Origin: Enemella evansiae
GTDB taxonomy: Bacteria > Pseudomonadota > Alphaproteobacteria > Rhodobacterales > Rhodobacteraceae
NCBI GenBank assembly: GCA_017255395.1
Contig: JAFKDC010000005.1
Span: forward strand, 62,001 to 126,000
Direction of reading: 5' to 3'
DNA length: 64,000 nt
The notes beneath the pieces were generated by a model. That model was not told the origin of the DNA. It searched no databases and saw only the letters and a list, made by a program, of their open reading frames with translations. Every line of letters begins with the position of its first letter. The stretch's first letter is position 1. This document shows, piece after piece, positions 15,363 to 23,418 of this stretch. Position numbers and translations under genes: made by a program.

Positions 15363-16721
15363 ATGCAGACGAACTTTACCCCAGATCAGCTGACCGATCC
15401 CGGCACCGAGCGCGCCAACCAGATCCTGCGGACCTGCGTGCATTGCGGGTTCTGTACCGCCACCTGCCCGACCTACCAGGTGCTGGGAGACGAGCTGGAC
15501 AGCCCGCGCGGCCGCATCTACCTGATCAAGGACATGCTGGAGAACGAGCGTGTGCCGGACGAAAAGACCGTCAAGCACATCGACCGCTGCCTGTCCTGCC
15601 TTGCCTGCATGACGACCTGTCCCTCGGGCGTGCATTACATGCACCTCGTGGACCACGCCCGCGAGTATATCGAGACGCACTATGACCGGCCATGGAGCGA
15701 CCGCGCCCTGCGCTGGCTTCTGGCGCGCATCCTGCCCTATCCCGGGCGCTTTCGTCTGGCCCTGCTGGGGGCGAAGATCGGGCGCCCCTTCGCCCGCTTC
15801 CTGCCCGACCCGCGCCTGCGCGCCATGCTAGCCATGGCGCCGAAGCGGATCCCCCCGGTCTCGCGCAACGACGACCCGCAGAGCTTTGCCCCCAAGGGCG
15901 CGCGCCGGATGCGCGTCGCGCTGATGACCGGCTGCGCGCAGAAGGCGCTGAACACCGACATCAACGACGCCACCATCCGCCTGCTGACACGGCTGGGCTG
16001 CGAGGTGGTGGTGGCCCGGGGCGCGGGCTGCTGCGGGGCGCTGACGCATCACATGGGCAAGACCGCCGAAAGCCACGGCACGGCGGCGCGGAACATCCGC
16101 GCCTGGGTGGCCGAGATGGACGGCGCGGGCCTCGATGCGATCGTCATCAACACCTCGGGCTGCGGCACCACCGTGAAGGACTACGGCCATATGTTCCGCA
16201 ACTCGGACTTGGCCGGGGACGCGGCGCGGGTCGCGGGCATCGCGCGGGACGTCAGCGAGGTTCTGGCGCAGTTGATGCCAGAGGCGCCGCTGCGCGCGGC
16301 CAACCCTGCCCGGACCGAGATCGCGGGCATCGACGCGGCGCCGGACGCGCGCCCGGACGGCGGGCCGATCCGGGTGGCCTATCACGCCGCCTGTTCGCTG
16401 CAGCACGGGCAGAAGATCAAGGACCACCCCAAGGCACTGCTGAAGGCCGCCGGGTTCGAGGTGGTGGAACCGGCGGATTCGCATCTGTGCTGCGGCTCTG
16501 CGGGCACCTACAACCTGATGCAGCCGGAGATTTCCGGCCAGTTGAAGGACCGCAAGGTCCGGACGCTGGAGGCCAAGGCGCCCGATGTCATCGCGGCGGG
16601 CAATATCGGCTGCATGATGCAGATCGGCTCTGGCACCGGCATCCCTGTCGTTCACAGCGTCGAGTTGCTGGACTGGGCAAGTGGCGGGCCGAAGCCGCGC
16701 GCGCTGGGGGGCCGGGGGTGA
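15363..16721 (+). CDS. glcF: Glycolate oxidase iron-sulfur subunit GlcF
   Basis: A 452-residue iron-sulfur subunit that passes electrons from the GlcD/GlcE flavins towards the quinone pool. Two [4Fe-4S] ferredoxin motifs lie near the N-terminus: CVHCGFCTATCP (from residue 22) and CLSCLACMTTCP (about residue 75). Two CCG cysteine-rich domains follow, with GAGCCGALTHHMG (near 220) and DSHLCCGSAGTYN (near 376), as in heterodisulfide-reductase-like subunits. The ATG lies right after the stop of the small membrane protein. It is the last gene of the glc set. Confidence 0.94.
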   Translation: MQTNFTPDQLTDPGTERANQILRTCVHCGFCTATCPTYQVLGDELDSPRGRIYLIKDMLENERVPDEKTVKHIDRCLSCLACMTTCPSGVHYMHLVDHAREYIETHYDRPWSDRALRWLLARILPYPGRFRLALLGAKIGRPFARFLPDPRLRAMLAMAPKRIPPVSRNDDPQSFAPKGARRMRVALMTGCAQKALNTDINDATIRLLTRLGCEVVVARGAGCCGALTHHMGKTAESHGTAARNIRAWVAEMDGAGLDAIVINTSGCGTTVKDYGHMFRNSDLAGDAARVAGIARDVSEVLAQLMPEAPLRAANPARTEIAGIDAAPDARPDGGPIRVAYHAACSLQHGQKIKDHPKALLKAAGFEVVEPADSHLCCGSAGTYNLMQPEISGQLKDRKVRTLEAKAPDVIAAGNIGCMMQIGSGTGIPVVHSVELLDWASGGPKPRALGGRG

Positions 16722-16876
16722 CGATAGGACCCCGGCCTGCGGGTTCGGGGTGAAAGGGACCGTCCATTGACCGGAACGCCGCGCGCGATCCCGCTGACGT
16801 GGCGTCCCGGGGCGGCGTTTGCCGCATTTTCGCCCAAGACTGCGCCTAGAGCCCTTGGCAGATGCGCGGGGTGCCA

Positions 16877-17671
16877 ATGAACCGATTACTCCTTTCCGTC
16901 CTTTTGCTGTTCTGGGGTGCCATGGCCCCGGCAGAAGGCCTGCTCTCGATGGGCTCGCGGCAGGACGGGCGGCAATGGGAAGCCGTCGGGCGGCTGGAAC
17001 TCGCGGGCAAGGCCTTCTGCACCGGCGCCCTGATCGCGCCGGATATCGTCGTGACCGCCGCGCATTGCCTCTTTGACGCCGAAACCGGCGCGCGGGTGCC
17101 CGAGGACCAGATCCAGTTCCTGGCGGGGTGGCGCAACGGACGGGCCGCCGCCTACCGTCGCGTGCGCCGCGCGGTCACCCACCCGGACTATGCCTACGAC
17201 GCCCCCTCGGACGCACGGCGCGTCAGCCGCGACCTTGCCCTGATCCGCCTGCAACACCCGATCCGCAACACCACAGTCACCCCCTTCGACACCGGCCCCC
17301 GGCCCGGCACCGGCGACCGCGTCGGCGTCGTCTCTTACGCGCATGACCGCTCTGAGGCGCCGTCCCTGCAAGAGCTGTGCGACGTGATCTCGCTGCAGGA
17401 TGCGATCCTGATCCTGTCCTGTACCGTGGACTTCGGCGCCTCCGGCTCTCCGGTGTTCCACTTCGGAGAGGACGGGCTGGCGCGCATCGTCTCGGTCGTC
17501 TCGGCCAAGGCCGAGGCCAACGGCGCACCGGTCTCGCTGGCGCTGGACCTTGCGGAACCGCTGGCCAGGCTGCGCGCCGAGCTGGAGGCGCAGGCGGACA
17601 GCGGGGCCGGGCTGGAGCCGATGCAGGCGGGCACCCGCCGCGACACGGGTGCCCGATTCATCCGGCCGTGA
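16877..17671 (+). CDS. Exported trypsin-like serine protease (first of pair)
   Basis: A 264-residue S1-family protease with a signal peptide (MNRLLLSVLLLFWGAMAPAEG). The catalytic triad is visible: His63 in VTAAHC, Asp119 in RDLALIRL and Ser189 in GASGSP. I chose the ATG at 16877, which has GGGGT upstream and begins the signal peptide; an in-frame ATG 15 bases earlier is less likely. The C-terminus ends TGARFIRP, nearly the same as in the next gene. The stop overlaps the GTG start of that gene, so the two are coupled paralogues of periplasmic or secreted proteases. Confidence 0.85.
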   Translation: MNRLLLSVLLLFWGAMAPAEGLLSMGSRQDGRQWEAVGRLELAGKAFCTGALIAPDIVVTAAHCLFDAETGARVPEDQIQFLAGWRNGRAAAYRRVRRAVTHPDYAYDAPSDARRVSRDLALIRLQHPIRNTTVTPFDTGPRPGTGDRVGVVSYAHDRSEAPSLQELCDVISLQDAILILSCTVDFGASGSPVFHFGEDGLARIVSVVSAKAEANGAPVSLALDLAEPLARLRAELEAQADSGAGLEPMQAGTRRDTGARFIRP

Positions 17672-18483
17672 GGCATAGGCTTTGCGCCGCTTTCGCGGTG
17701 CTGATGCTCTGGGCACCCACGGCCCGGGGGCAGGCGCATTTCGACGTGATGGACCGGCGCGGCGAGATACTGGGCTGGGCGGCGGTGGGCCGCGTGGACA
17801 CCGGCAATGGCTTTTGCACCGGCACGCTGATCGCGCGCAGCCTGGTCCTGACGGCGGCGCATTGCGTCTTTGACGCGCGCGGGCGGCGGCTGACACCCGG
17901 GCGGATGCGGTTCCGCGCCGGCTATCATCGCGGCACAGCGCTGGCGGATCGCACCGTCACGCGGATCGCCGTGTCATCGGGATACCGCCACACCGGCGAC
18001 AGAAAACCGAACGACACGATGATCGCCAACGACGTGGCGCTTCTGGCACTCGACCGCCCGATCTTCGCCACCGAGGCCGATCCCTTCATGGTCCAGCAGG
18101 CCCCCGCCAAGGGAACACAGGTCAGCGTGGTGTCCTATGGCGCAGGCCGCGAAGAGGTGCTGTCGCGCGAAAGGCGCTGCGCCCTGACCGGCCGCTATCA
18201 GGGCGGCATCCTTGCCTTCGACTGCGACGTGACCTTCGGCTCTTCGGGGGCCCCGGTCTTCGTGCGACAGGACGGCCGCTTTCGCATCCTTTCGGTGATC
18301 TCTGCCAGCGGCAGCGACGCGGACGGCACAAGGACGGCCTTCGGCATGATGCTGCCGGACCAGGTGGCGGCGCTGCGCGCGGAACTGGCCCGCGAAGAGG
18401 CACGGCCTCTGGTCTCCGAAGGCGCGCGCCGCATCGGCGCCGGAGAGCGCGCCGGAACCTCCGCCCGCTTCGTCCGGCCGTGA
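17668..18483 (+). CDS. Exported trypsin-like serine protease (second of pair)
   Basis: A 271-residue S1-family protease. The GTG at 17668 is chosen because it overlaps the previous stop (GTGA) and begins a signal peptide (RLCAAFAVLMLWAPTARG). The triad is His65 in LTAAHC, Asp122 in NDVALLALD and Ser193 in GSSGAP. Cysteines in NGFC, AAHC, RRC and FDC match those of its neighbour, so the disulfide pattern is probably shared. The C-terminus ends TSARFVRP. The pair looks like a tandem duplication that has diverged. A tandem double hairpin starts 5 bases after the stop. Confidence 0.85.
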   Translation: MRHRLCAAFAVLMLWAPTARGQAHFDVMDRRGEILGWAAVGRVDTGNGFCTGTLIARSLVLTAAHCVFDARGRRLTPGRMRFRAGYHRGTALADRTVTRIAVSSGYRHTGDRKPNDTMIANDVALLALDRPIFATEADPFMVQQAPAKGTQVSVVSYGAGREEVLSRERRCALTGRYQGGILAFDCDVTFGSSGAPVFVRQDGRFRILSVISASGSDADGTRTAFGMMLPDQVAALRAELAREEARPLVSEGARRIGAGERAGTSARFVRP

Positions 18484-18487
18484 CACG

Positions 18488-18533
18488 CCGAAATCTTGCA
18501 AAGATTTCGGACCGTTTTCTTTGCAAGAAAACG
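18488..18533 (+). terminator. Tandem double hairpin after protease genes
   Basis: CCGAAATCTT-GCA-AAGATTTCGG (18488-18510), then two bases, then CGTTTTCTT-TGC-AAGAAAACG (18513-18533). Both stems are perfect, and there is no T run. It may act as a terminator or an mRNA 3'-end stabiliser; the same architecture recurs at 46823 and 60999. Confidence 0.7.
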
Positions 18534-18546
18534 CGCGGCCAGCGCT

Positions 18547-18574
18547 CTTGAAACCGCCGGAACGCTTCCCAAAT
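18547..18574 (+). promoter_or_regulatory. Heat-shock (RpoH) promoter of hsp20
   Basis: CTTGAAA (18547-18553), 14 bases, then CCCAAAT (18568-18574), close to the sigma-32 consensus. Transcription would begin near 18581, leaving about 97 bases of untranslated leader before the chosen hsp20 start. Confidence 0.65.
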
Positions 18575-18677
18575 CAAGGAGACCGGGATGCCTGAGACAG
18601 GGTCCCGCACACCCCAAGACGCCTGTCCCCCATGGGAAGGCGCCGCACTTGAACAGGATCGCTCAACGGAGGATTCC

Positions 18678-19151
18678 ATGCGACATTTCGATTTTGCACC
18701 GCTCTACCGCTCGACCGTCGGGTTCGACCAGATCGCCCAGATGATGGATCGCGTTCTGGCCAGCGACACCACGCAGGCGGGCTACCCCCCCTACAACATC
18801 GAGAAGACGGCGGATGATGCCTACCGCATCTCGATCGCCGTGGCCGGCTTCGCGGAAAGCGACCTGTCGGTCGAGGTGAAGGAGCAGGCGCTGGTCGTCT
18901 CGGCCCGCAAGGCCGAAGAGGACGAAAACCGCAGCTTCCTGCACCGCGGCATTGCCACCCGCGCCTTCGAGCGCCGCTTCCATCTGGCCGATCATGTCCG
19001 CGTCTCGGGCGCCCTGCACGAGAACGGCATGCTGCACATCGACCTGCAACGCGAGATCCCCGAGGCGCTGAAACCGCGCCGGATCGAGATCGCCCGCCCG
19101 CAGTCGGTGGCCGTCCAGAAAGACGTGGTGGACGCCGAAACGGTCAACTGA
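18678..19151 (+). CDS. Small heat-shock protein, Hsp20/IbpA family
   Basis: A 157-residue alpha-crystallin-type holdase chaperone. The N-terminus MRHFDFAPLYRSTVGFDQ is the IbpA/IbpB signature and fixes the start at 18678, preceded by CGGAGG. The alpha-crystallin domain covers about residues 32-130 (YNIEKTADDAYRISIAVAGF, then ARKAEEDENRSFLHRGIATRAFERRF). The C-terminal IEIA tail is a version of the I-x-I oligomer motif. The frame runs 30 codons further up to another ATG (18588), but the predicted transcription start would remove its ribosome site. A strong terminator follows. Confidence 0.92.
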   Translation: MRHFDFAPLYRSTVGFDQIAQMMDRVLASDTTQAGYPPYNIEKTADDAYRISIAVAGFAESDLSVEVKEQALVVSARKAEEDENRSFLHRGIATRAFERRFHLADHVRVSGALHENGMLHIDLQREIPEALKPRRIEIARPQSVAVQKDVVDAETVN

Positions 19152-19174
19152 CCCGTCGCGCCGCGCACAGACCG

Positions 19175-19201
19175 GGCCCCGGCAACCGCCGGGGCCTTTT
19201 T
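19175..19201 (+). terminator. Rho-independent terminator of hsp20
   Basis: GGCCCCGGC (19175-19183), loop AACC, GCCGGGGCC (19188-19196), then five T. It also lies 5 bases past the stop of the leftward S8 protease gene. Confidence 0.9.
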
Positions 19202-19205
19202 GCTG

Positions 19206-20381
19206 TCAGCGCGGCGCCTGTACCCGCCCGTGGCCGATGTCCACGCGGGAGGCCCCCGGACCCAGCCCGCTGCGGGTGGCACCGCTGATCAGCCGGGCCG
19301 CAAGGCTGAGGGCGGTCACGGCCTCTTTGCCCTCGTGCAGCCGCTGCACCCAAAGCGCCGCGATCCCCGCCACATGCGCCATCGCCATGGATGTGCCGTT
19401 CAGCACCCGCGTCCCGCCCCCCATCGCGGCAGAGACCACCCCCTCTCCGGGGGCGCAAAGCGCCGCCCCGAGGTTCGAGAAGGGCGCCGGGGTCAGGGCG
19501 CCCTCCTCCCGTCCCAGCGCCGCAACCGACAGCACCCCGCGCGCCGCCGCCGGGGCCGCCGGGCCGGTCTCGAAGACCTCCGAGATCACCCGAAGGCTGT
19601 CGTTGCCCACAGCGCCAAGGATCAGCGTGCCCGAGCCGCCGCCGAGCATGTCGAGGATCATCTCGAAGACCCGCAGGTTGCCGCGATAGGCATGCACCGC
19701 AGAGGCGGTGGCAAGGCTTTGCGGATAGCCTTCCTCGATCAGCGCCATGACATGGGCGACAGTGTCGAAGCACAGCGAGAAGCCAAGCACATCGGCCTTT
19801 TCCTGCAGGGCCCAGAGTACCGCGTTCAGGAAATCGTCGGACCGCCCCAACCCGTTGTCCGCCAGGGCCTTGCCGACCAGAAGCTCGGTGACCCCCCGGG
19901 CCACGCCGATGCGGACCCCGCCAAGGTCGCGGCCCAGGATCGTGGCCGCCACATGCGTGCCATGGCCATTGGCATCCTCCAGCCCCGTCCCGGCGAAGTC
20001 CCGGCCCGTCACCGTGACCCCGTGAAAGGCAGGGTGTGCGGCATCCAGCCCGGTATCCAGCAGTGCCACCCGCGCGCCCTGCCCGCACAGCGGCGTGCGA
20101 TCGGCCCCGATGGCGCGCAGCCCCCAGCCGGCCTCGGCGGAATCGTCGCGCAGCCCGTCCAGCGGCGCCGGGCTGATCAGCCGGGTCGGCATGGCGGGGC
20201 TGGCGGTCAGCACCGTCTCGTCGCGCATGACTTCGCGCAGATCGCCGGGCGACAGGTCCGCAACCTCGATGAAGGGTTCGGCGGGCCGGGCCGGATCGCG
20301 CGGCTCCACCCGTGGGCCAAGCGACACGGCGGGGCGGCACCAGTTGCCGCTTCGGTCCCTGAGCAGAATGTAGGTCGTCAT
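19206..20381 (-). CDS. S8 family (subtilisin-like) peptidase without leader
   Basis: A 391-residue subtilase with the full catalytic set: Asp109 in LLDTGLD, His140 in NGHGTH, Asn260 in GAVGND and Ser331 in NGTSMAMAH. The N-terminus (MTTYILLRDRSGNW) is not a signal peptide. A roughly 90-residue prodomain-like segment precedes the catalytic domain. It may therefore be cytoplasmic or use a non-classical route. It is the last leftward gene after nth and the kinase, separated from them by 147 bases. The substrate is unknown. Confidence 0.88.
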   Translation of the reverse strand: MTTYILLRDRSGNWCRPAVSLGPRVEPRDPARPAEPFIEVADLSPGDLREVMRDETVLTASPAMPTRLISPAPLDGLRDDSAEAGWGLRAIGADRTPLCGQGARVALLDTGLDAAHPAFHGVTVTGRDFAGTGLEDANGHGTHVAATILGRDLGGVRIGVARGVTELLVGKALADNGLGRSDDFLNAVLWALQEKADVLGFSLCFDTVAHVMALIEEGYPQSLATASAVHAYRGNLRVFEMILDMLGGGSGTLILGAVGNDSLRVISEVFETGPAAPAAARGVLSVAALGREEGALTPAPFSNLGAALCAPGEGVVSAAMGGGTRVLNGTSMAMAHVAGIAALWVQRLHEGKEAVTALSLAARLISGATRSGLGPGASRVDIGHGRVQAPR

Positions 20382-20396
20382 GAAATCCCCAAACCC

Positions 20397-20424
20397 GAAA
20401 CCCGACCGCGCCGGTCAGGGTTTC
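20397..20424 (-). other. Hairpin in the 5' region of the S8 peptidase gene
   Basis: GAAACCCGACC, loop GCGCC, GGTC-A-GGGTTTC, with one bulged base. It lies 16 bases before the ATG, so it could be a leader structure or an operator; no T run follows. Confidence 0.35.
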
Positions 20425-20528
20425 AGGCTACAGGGCCGCCGGAAATGCAAAAGGGGCGCTACGTGAAAAAGGCGTGAAATCCGCCTGCCGCCCCCGGAGA
20501 CCGACCGGCAAGGCCGGCAGGGCTCCGC

Positions 20529-21518
20529 TCAGATCAGGCCCTTTTGGCGGAAGAGTGCCTGAAGGCTCGCTTCGGGGCGCGGTCCCATGTGGCCGATGAC
20601 CTCTCCCGCCGCGACCGTGCCCATGGCCCCGGCCCGCCCCATGTCGCAGCCGGTGACCAGCCCGTAGAGGAACCCGGCGGCGAACTGGTCGCCCGCCCCG
20701 GTGGCATCCACCGGCACGACCTTCTTCACCGGCACGTCGGTGCGCGTGCCCTCGTGCAGGATCGACACCCCGTCCCCCGACCGCGTGCAGACCACCAGCG
20801 GGCAGATCGCGCCCACCGCGGCAAGGTCGGCCTCCAGATCGTCGTTCTGGTAAAGCGAGCGGATCTCGGCCTCGTTGCCGATCACGAAGTCCATCTCGTC
20901 CTCGATGAGCGTCAGGAAGTCGGCGCGATGCCGCTCGACGCAGAAGGGGTCGGAAATCGCGATCCCGGCCTTACCGCCCGCCGCCCGGCAGGCCCGCGCC
21001 GCCTTCAGGAAGGCCTCTTTGCCCTTGGGCTTGTCGAAGAGATAGCCTTCCAGAAAGACCACCTCTGCCTCGCCCGCCACCGCTTCGGCCACGTCATCGG
21101 GCCCAAGCTCCGCCGAGATGCCCAGGTAGGTGTTCATCGACCGTTCGCCATCCGGCGAGACGAAGATCATCGACCGCGAGGTGGGAAGCTCGCCGCCCGG
21201 CACCGGCGGGTTCACGAAATCGGTACCGTCCTTCGCCATGGCATCGGCGTAGAAGCGGCCCAGAGCGTCGTCATGTACCCGCCCGATGAAGGCGGTACGC
21301 AGGCCAAGGTTGCCGATCCCGGCAAGGGTGTTCGCGACCGAGCCGCCGGGCGCCTGCACGCGGCCCTCCATCGCGCCATACAGCGTCTCGGCGCGCTCGC
21401 GTTCCACCAGCTGCATGATGCCCTTGGTGACGCCCATATGCTCGAGAAAGCTGTCGTCGGCGCGGGTGAGAACATCGACAACGGCGTTGCCGATGCCGAC
21501 AACCTGGTACTTCTTCAT
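20529..21518 (-). CDS. PfkB family sugar/nucleoside kinase (adenosine kinase-like)
   Basis: A 329-residue ribokinase/PfkB-fold kinase. The N-terminal VVGIGNAVVDVL and the GGSVANTLAGI glycine motif (near residue 64) bind substrate. The C-terminal DATGAGDQFAAGFLYG carries the catalytic Asp and the anion hole. Homologues in this group are usually annotated as adenosine kinase, but sugar substrates cannot be excluded. The start ATG at 21518 overlaps the nth stop by four bases (ATGA), so translation is coupled to nth. Confidence 0.88.
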   Translation of the reverse strand: MKKYQVVGIGNAVVDVLTRADDSFLEHMGVTKGIMQLVERERAETLYGAMEGRVQAPGGSVANTLAGIGNLGLRTAFIGRVHDDALGRFYADAMAKDGTDFVNPPVPGGELPTSRSMIFVSPDGERSMNTYLGISAELGPDDVAEAVAGEAEVVFLEGYLFDKPKGKEAFLKAARACRAAGGKAGIAISDPFCVERHRADFLTLIEDEMDFVIGNEAEIRSLYQNDDLEADLAAVGAICPLVVCTRSGDGVSILHEGTRTDVPVKKVVPVDATGAGDQFAAGFLYGLVTGCDMGRAGAMGTVAAGEVIGHMGPRPEASLQALFRQKGLI

Positions 21519-22159
21519 TGGGTCTTCTCCTCGAAGGGGCAGAGGTCGCGGATCAGGCAAGCCCCGCATTTGGGCTTGCGCGCGACACAGATGTAACGGC
21601 CGTGCAGGATCATCCAGTGATGGGCGTGCTGCTGGAAATCGACCGGAATGTGATCTTCGATGGCGCGCTCGACGGCCACCACGTCCTTGCCAGGGCAGAT
21701 GCCGGTCCGGTTGCCGAGGCGGAAGATATGCGTGTCCACCGCCTGCGCCGGATAGTGCCACCACATGTTCAGCACCACGTTGGCGGTCTTGCGACCGACA
21801 CCCGGCAGGCTTTCCAGCGCGGCCCGCGAACAGGGCACCACGCCGCCGTACTCCTCGACAAGGATGCGGCTCAGCTTGATGACATTCTTCGCCTTGTTGC
21901 GGAACAGACCGATGGTCTTGATATGCTCGATGACACCCTCTTCGCCAAGCGCCAGCATCTTGTCCGGTGTGTCGGCGATCTCGAAAAGCCGCGCCGTGGC
22001 CCTGTTCACACCGGCATCCGTGGCCTGCGCCGAAAGCGCCACCGCCACGACCAGCGTATAGGCGTTGACGTGGTTCAACTCGCCCTTCGGCTCCGGCTCT
22101 GCCTCGCGGAAGCGCGAGAAGATTTCTCGCAGGGTATGATAATCGAGCTGTTTCGCCAT
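21515..22159 (-). CDS. nth: Endonuclease III
   Basis: A 214-residue DNA glycosylase/AP lyase that removes oxidised pyrimidines in base excision repair. The helix-hairpin-helix is LPGVGRKTANVVL with the catalytic Lys124; Asp142 lies in VDTHIFRL. The [4Fe-4S] loop has Cys191, Cys198, Cys201 and Cys207. The start ATG at 22159 gives the family N-terminus (MAKQLDYHTLREIFSRF). It is first in a leftward pair with the PfkB kinase. Confidence 0.96.
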   Translation of the reverse strand: MAKQLDYHTLREIFSRFREAEPEPKGELNHVNAYTLVVAVALSAQATDAGVNRATARLFEIADTPDKMLALGEEGVIEHIKTIGLFRNKAKNVIKLSRILVEEYGGVVPCSRAALESLPGVGRKTANVVLNMWWHYPAQAVDTHIFRLGNRTGICPGKDVVAVERAIEDHIPVDFQQHAHHWMILHGRYICVARKPKCGACLIRDLCPFEEKTQ

Positions 22160-22308
22160 GCCGCCCCTCATGCCAATTGCCGCAGCGCGCTGCAAGGCAA
22201 AGCCGCGCGCCCATGGCAACCCAGATCGCCGCAGGGCCAAGACGCCTGGCTTCTGCTCTGTAAAAATACTCAATAACGGACCGACGCCCGCCCCGAGGCC
22301 GCGCCCCC

Positions 22309-22331
22309 TGTTTCTTCTTGGCCCAAATACC
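22309..22331 (-). repeat. Dispersed intergenic repeat, weak copy
   Basis: On the minus strand GGTATTTGGGCCAAGAAGAA, followed by a G-rich arm. It keeps the ATTT-spacer-AAGAAGAA tail of copies 1 and 2. A still weaker relative is at 22250-22271. Both lie in the nth/ada intergenic region. Confidence 0.45.
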
Positions 22332-22420
22332 TCTGACCCGGCCCGCCGCTTGCGCAACATCCGGGTCGCGACACAGCCCGCGCCGGGCTATCCTGACAAC
22401 ATCCGCGACGGAGAGAGACG

Positions 22421-23263
22421 ATGCCCAGGGACGACACCGACAGCTATCACTACAAGGTCATGGGCCGCGCCATCGAGACGGTCGACCGCCTTGGCCCGCA
22501 GGCCTCGCTGGATCAGATCGCCGCAGAGATGGGCATGAGCGCGGCGCATTTCCAGCGCCTCTTCAGCGCCTGGGCCGGGGTCTCTCCGAAGCGCTACCGC
22601 CAGTACCTGACCCTGAGCCACGCCAAGTGCCTGCTGGCGGATCGCTTCACCACGCTTGACACGGCGCTGGCCACCGGCCTGTCGGGCAGCGGGCGCCTGC
22701 ACGACCTCTTCCTGCGGTGGGAGGCCATGAGCCCCGGCGATTTCGCCCGCGCGGGCGAGGGGCTGGAGATCTACTGGGGCTGGTTCGAAAGCCCCTTCGG
22801 CCCGGCGCTGGTCATGGGCACCGACAGGGGGCTCTGCGGCATCGCCTTTGCCGCAGAGACCACGGAAGAGGCGGCCATGGAAGACCTCGTCTCGCGCTGG
22901 CCCAAGGCCCTTTTCACCGAGGATCCGATGCGCCTGCGCCCCTGGGTCCTAAGGGCCTTCGGCGTCGCGCAGGACGGGCCGGTGCCGCTTTACATGATCG
23001 GGGCACCGTTCCAGATCAAGGTCTGGGAGGCGCTGATGCAGATCCCTTCGGGCCATGTGACCACCTACTCGGAAATCGCGCAGGCGGTGGGCCACCCCAA
23101 GGCAGTGCGGGCAGTCGGCACGGCGGTCGGGCGCAACCCGATCAGCTACCTGATCCCCTGCCACCGCGCGCTGCGCAAATCCGGTGGGCTGGGCGGCTAC
23201 CACTGGGGCCTTCCGGTCAAGCGCGCCATCCTGGCATGGGAATCCGCCCGGCTGGAGGCCTGA
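22421..23263 (+). CDS. HTH domain + methylated-DNA-protein-cysteine methyltransferase
   Basis: A 280-residue Ada-like protein. The AraC-type helix-turn-helix occupies about residues 10-105 (SLDQIAAEMGMSAAHFQRLFSAWAGVSPKRYRQYL). The O6-methylguanine methyltransferase domain occupies about 115-280, with the acceptor Cys247 in IPCHRAL and the IPSGHVTTYSEIA wing. The N-terminal Zn/phosphotriester-repair domain of classical Ada is missing, so regulation by phosphotriester methylation is not expected. It is monocistronic, next to nth but divergent from it. Confidence 0.93.
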   Translation: MPRDDTDSYHYKVMGRAIETVDRLGPQASLDQIAAEMGMSAAHFQRLFSAWAGVSPKRYRQYLTLSHAKCLLADRFTTLDTALATGLSGSGRLHDLFLRWEAMSPGDFARAGEGLEIYWGWFESPFGPALVMGTDRGLCGIAFAAETTEEAAMEDLVSRWPKALFTEDPMRLRPWVLRAFGVAQDGPVPLYMIGAPFQIKVWEALMQIPSGHVTTYSEIAQAVGHPKAVRAVGTAVGRNPISYLIPCHRALRKSGGLGGYHWGLPVKRAILAWESARLEA

Positions 23264-23418
23264 CGCCCCTTGTTTCCGGGCGCTATTCCGCCGATTGGCG
23301 CAGGTTTGCCGATTTTCCCGGTGACAGGAGTCGCAGCCCCTCTACATACGGTTTACGTATGCGCAGATGTCCGCCAAGCGGGCATGATATCCCAACGCGG
23401 AAGAGGCACAGTAGACCC

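Noticed and set aside
17377-17667. Upstream extension of the second trypsin-like protease frame
   Set aside because: It overlaps the first protease in another frame and lacks a leader; the GTG at 17668 overlaps the preceding stop and starts a signal peptide.
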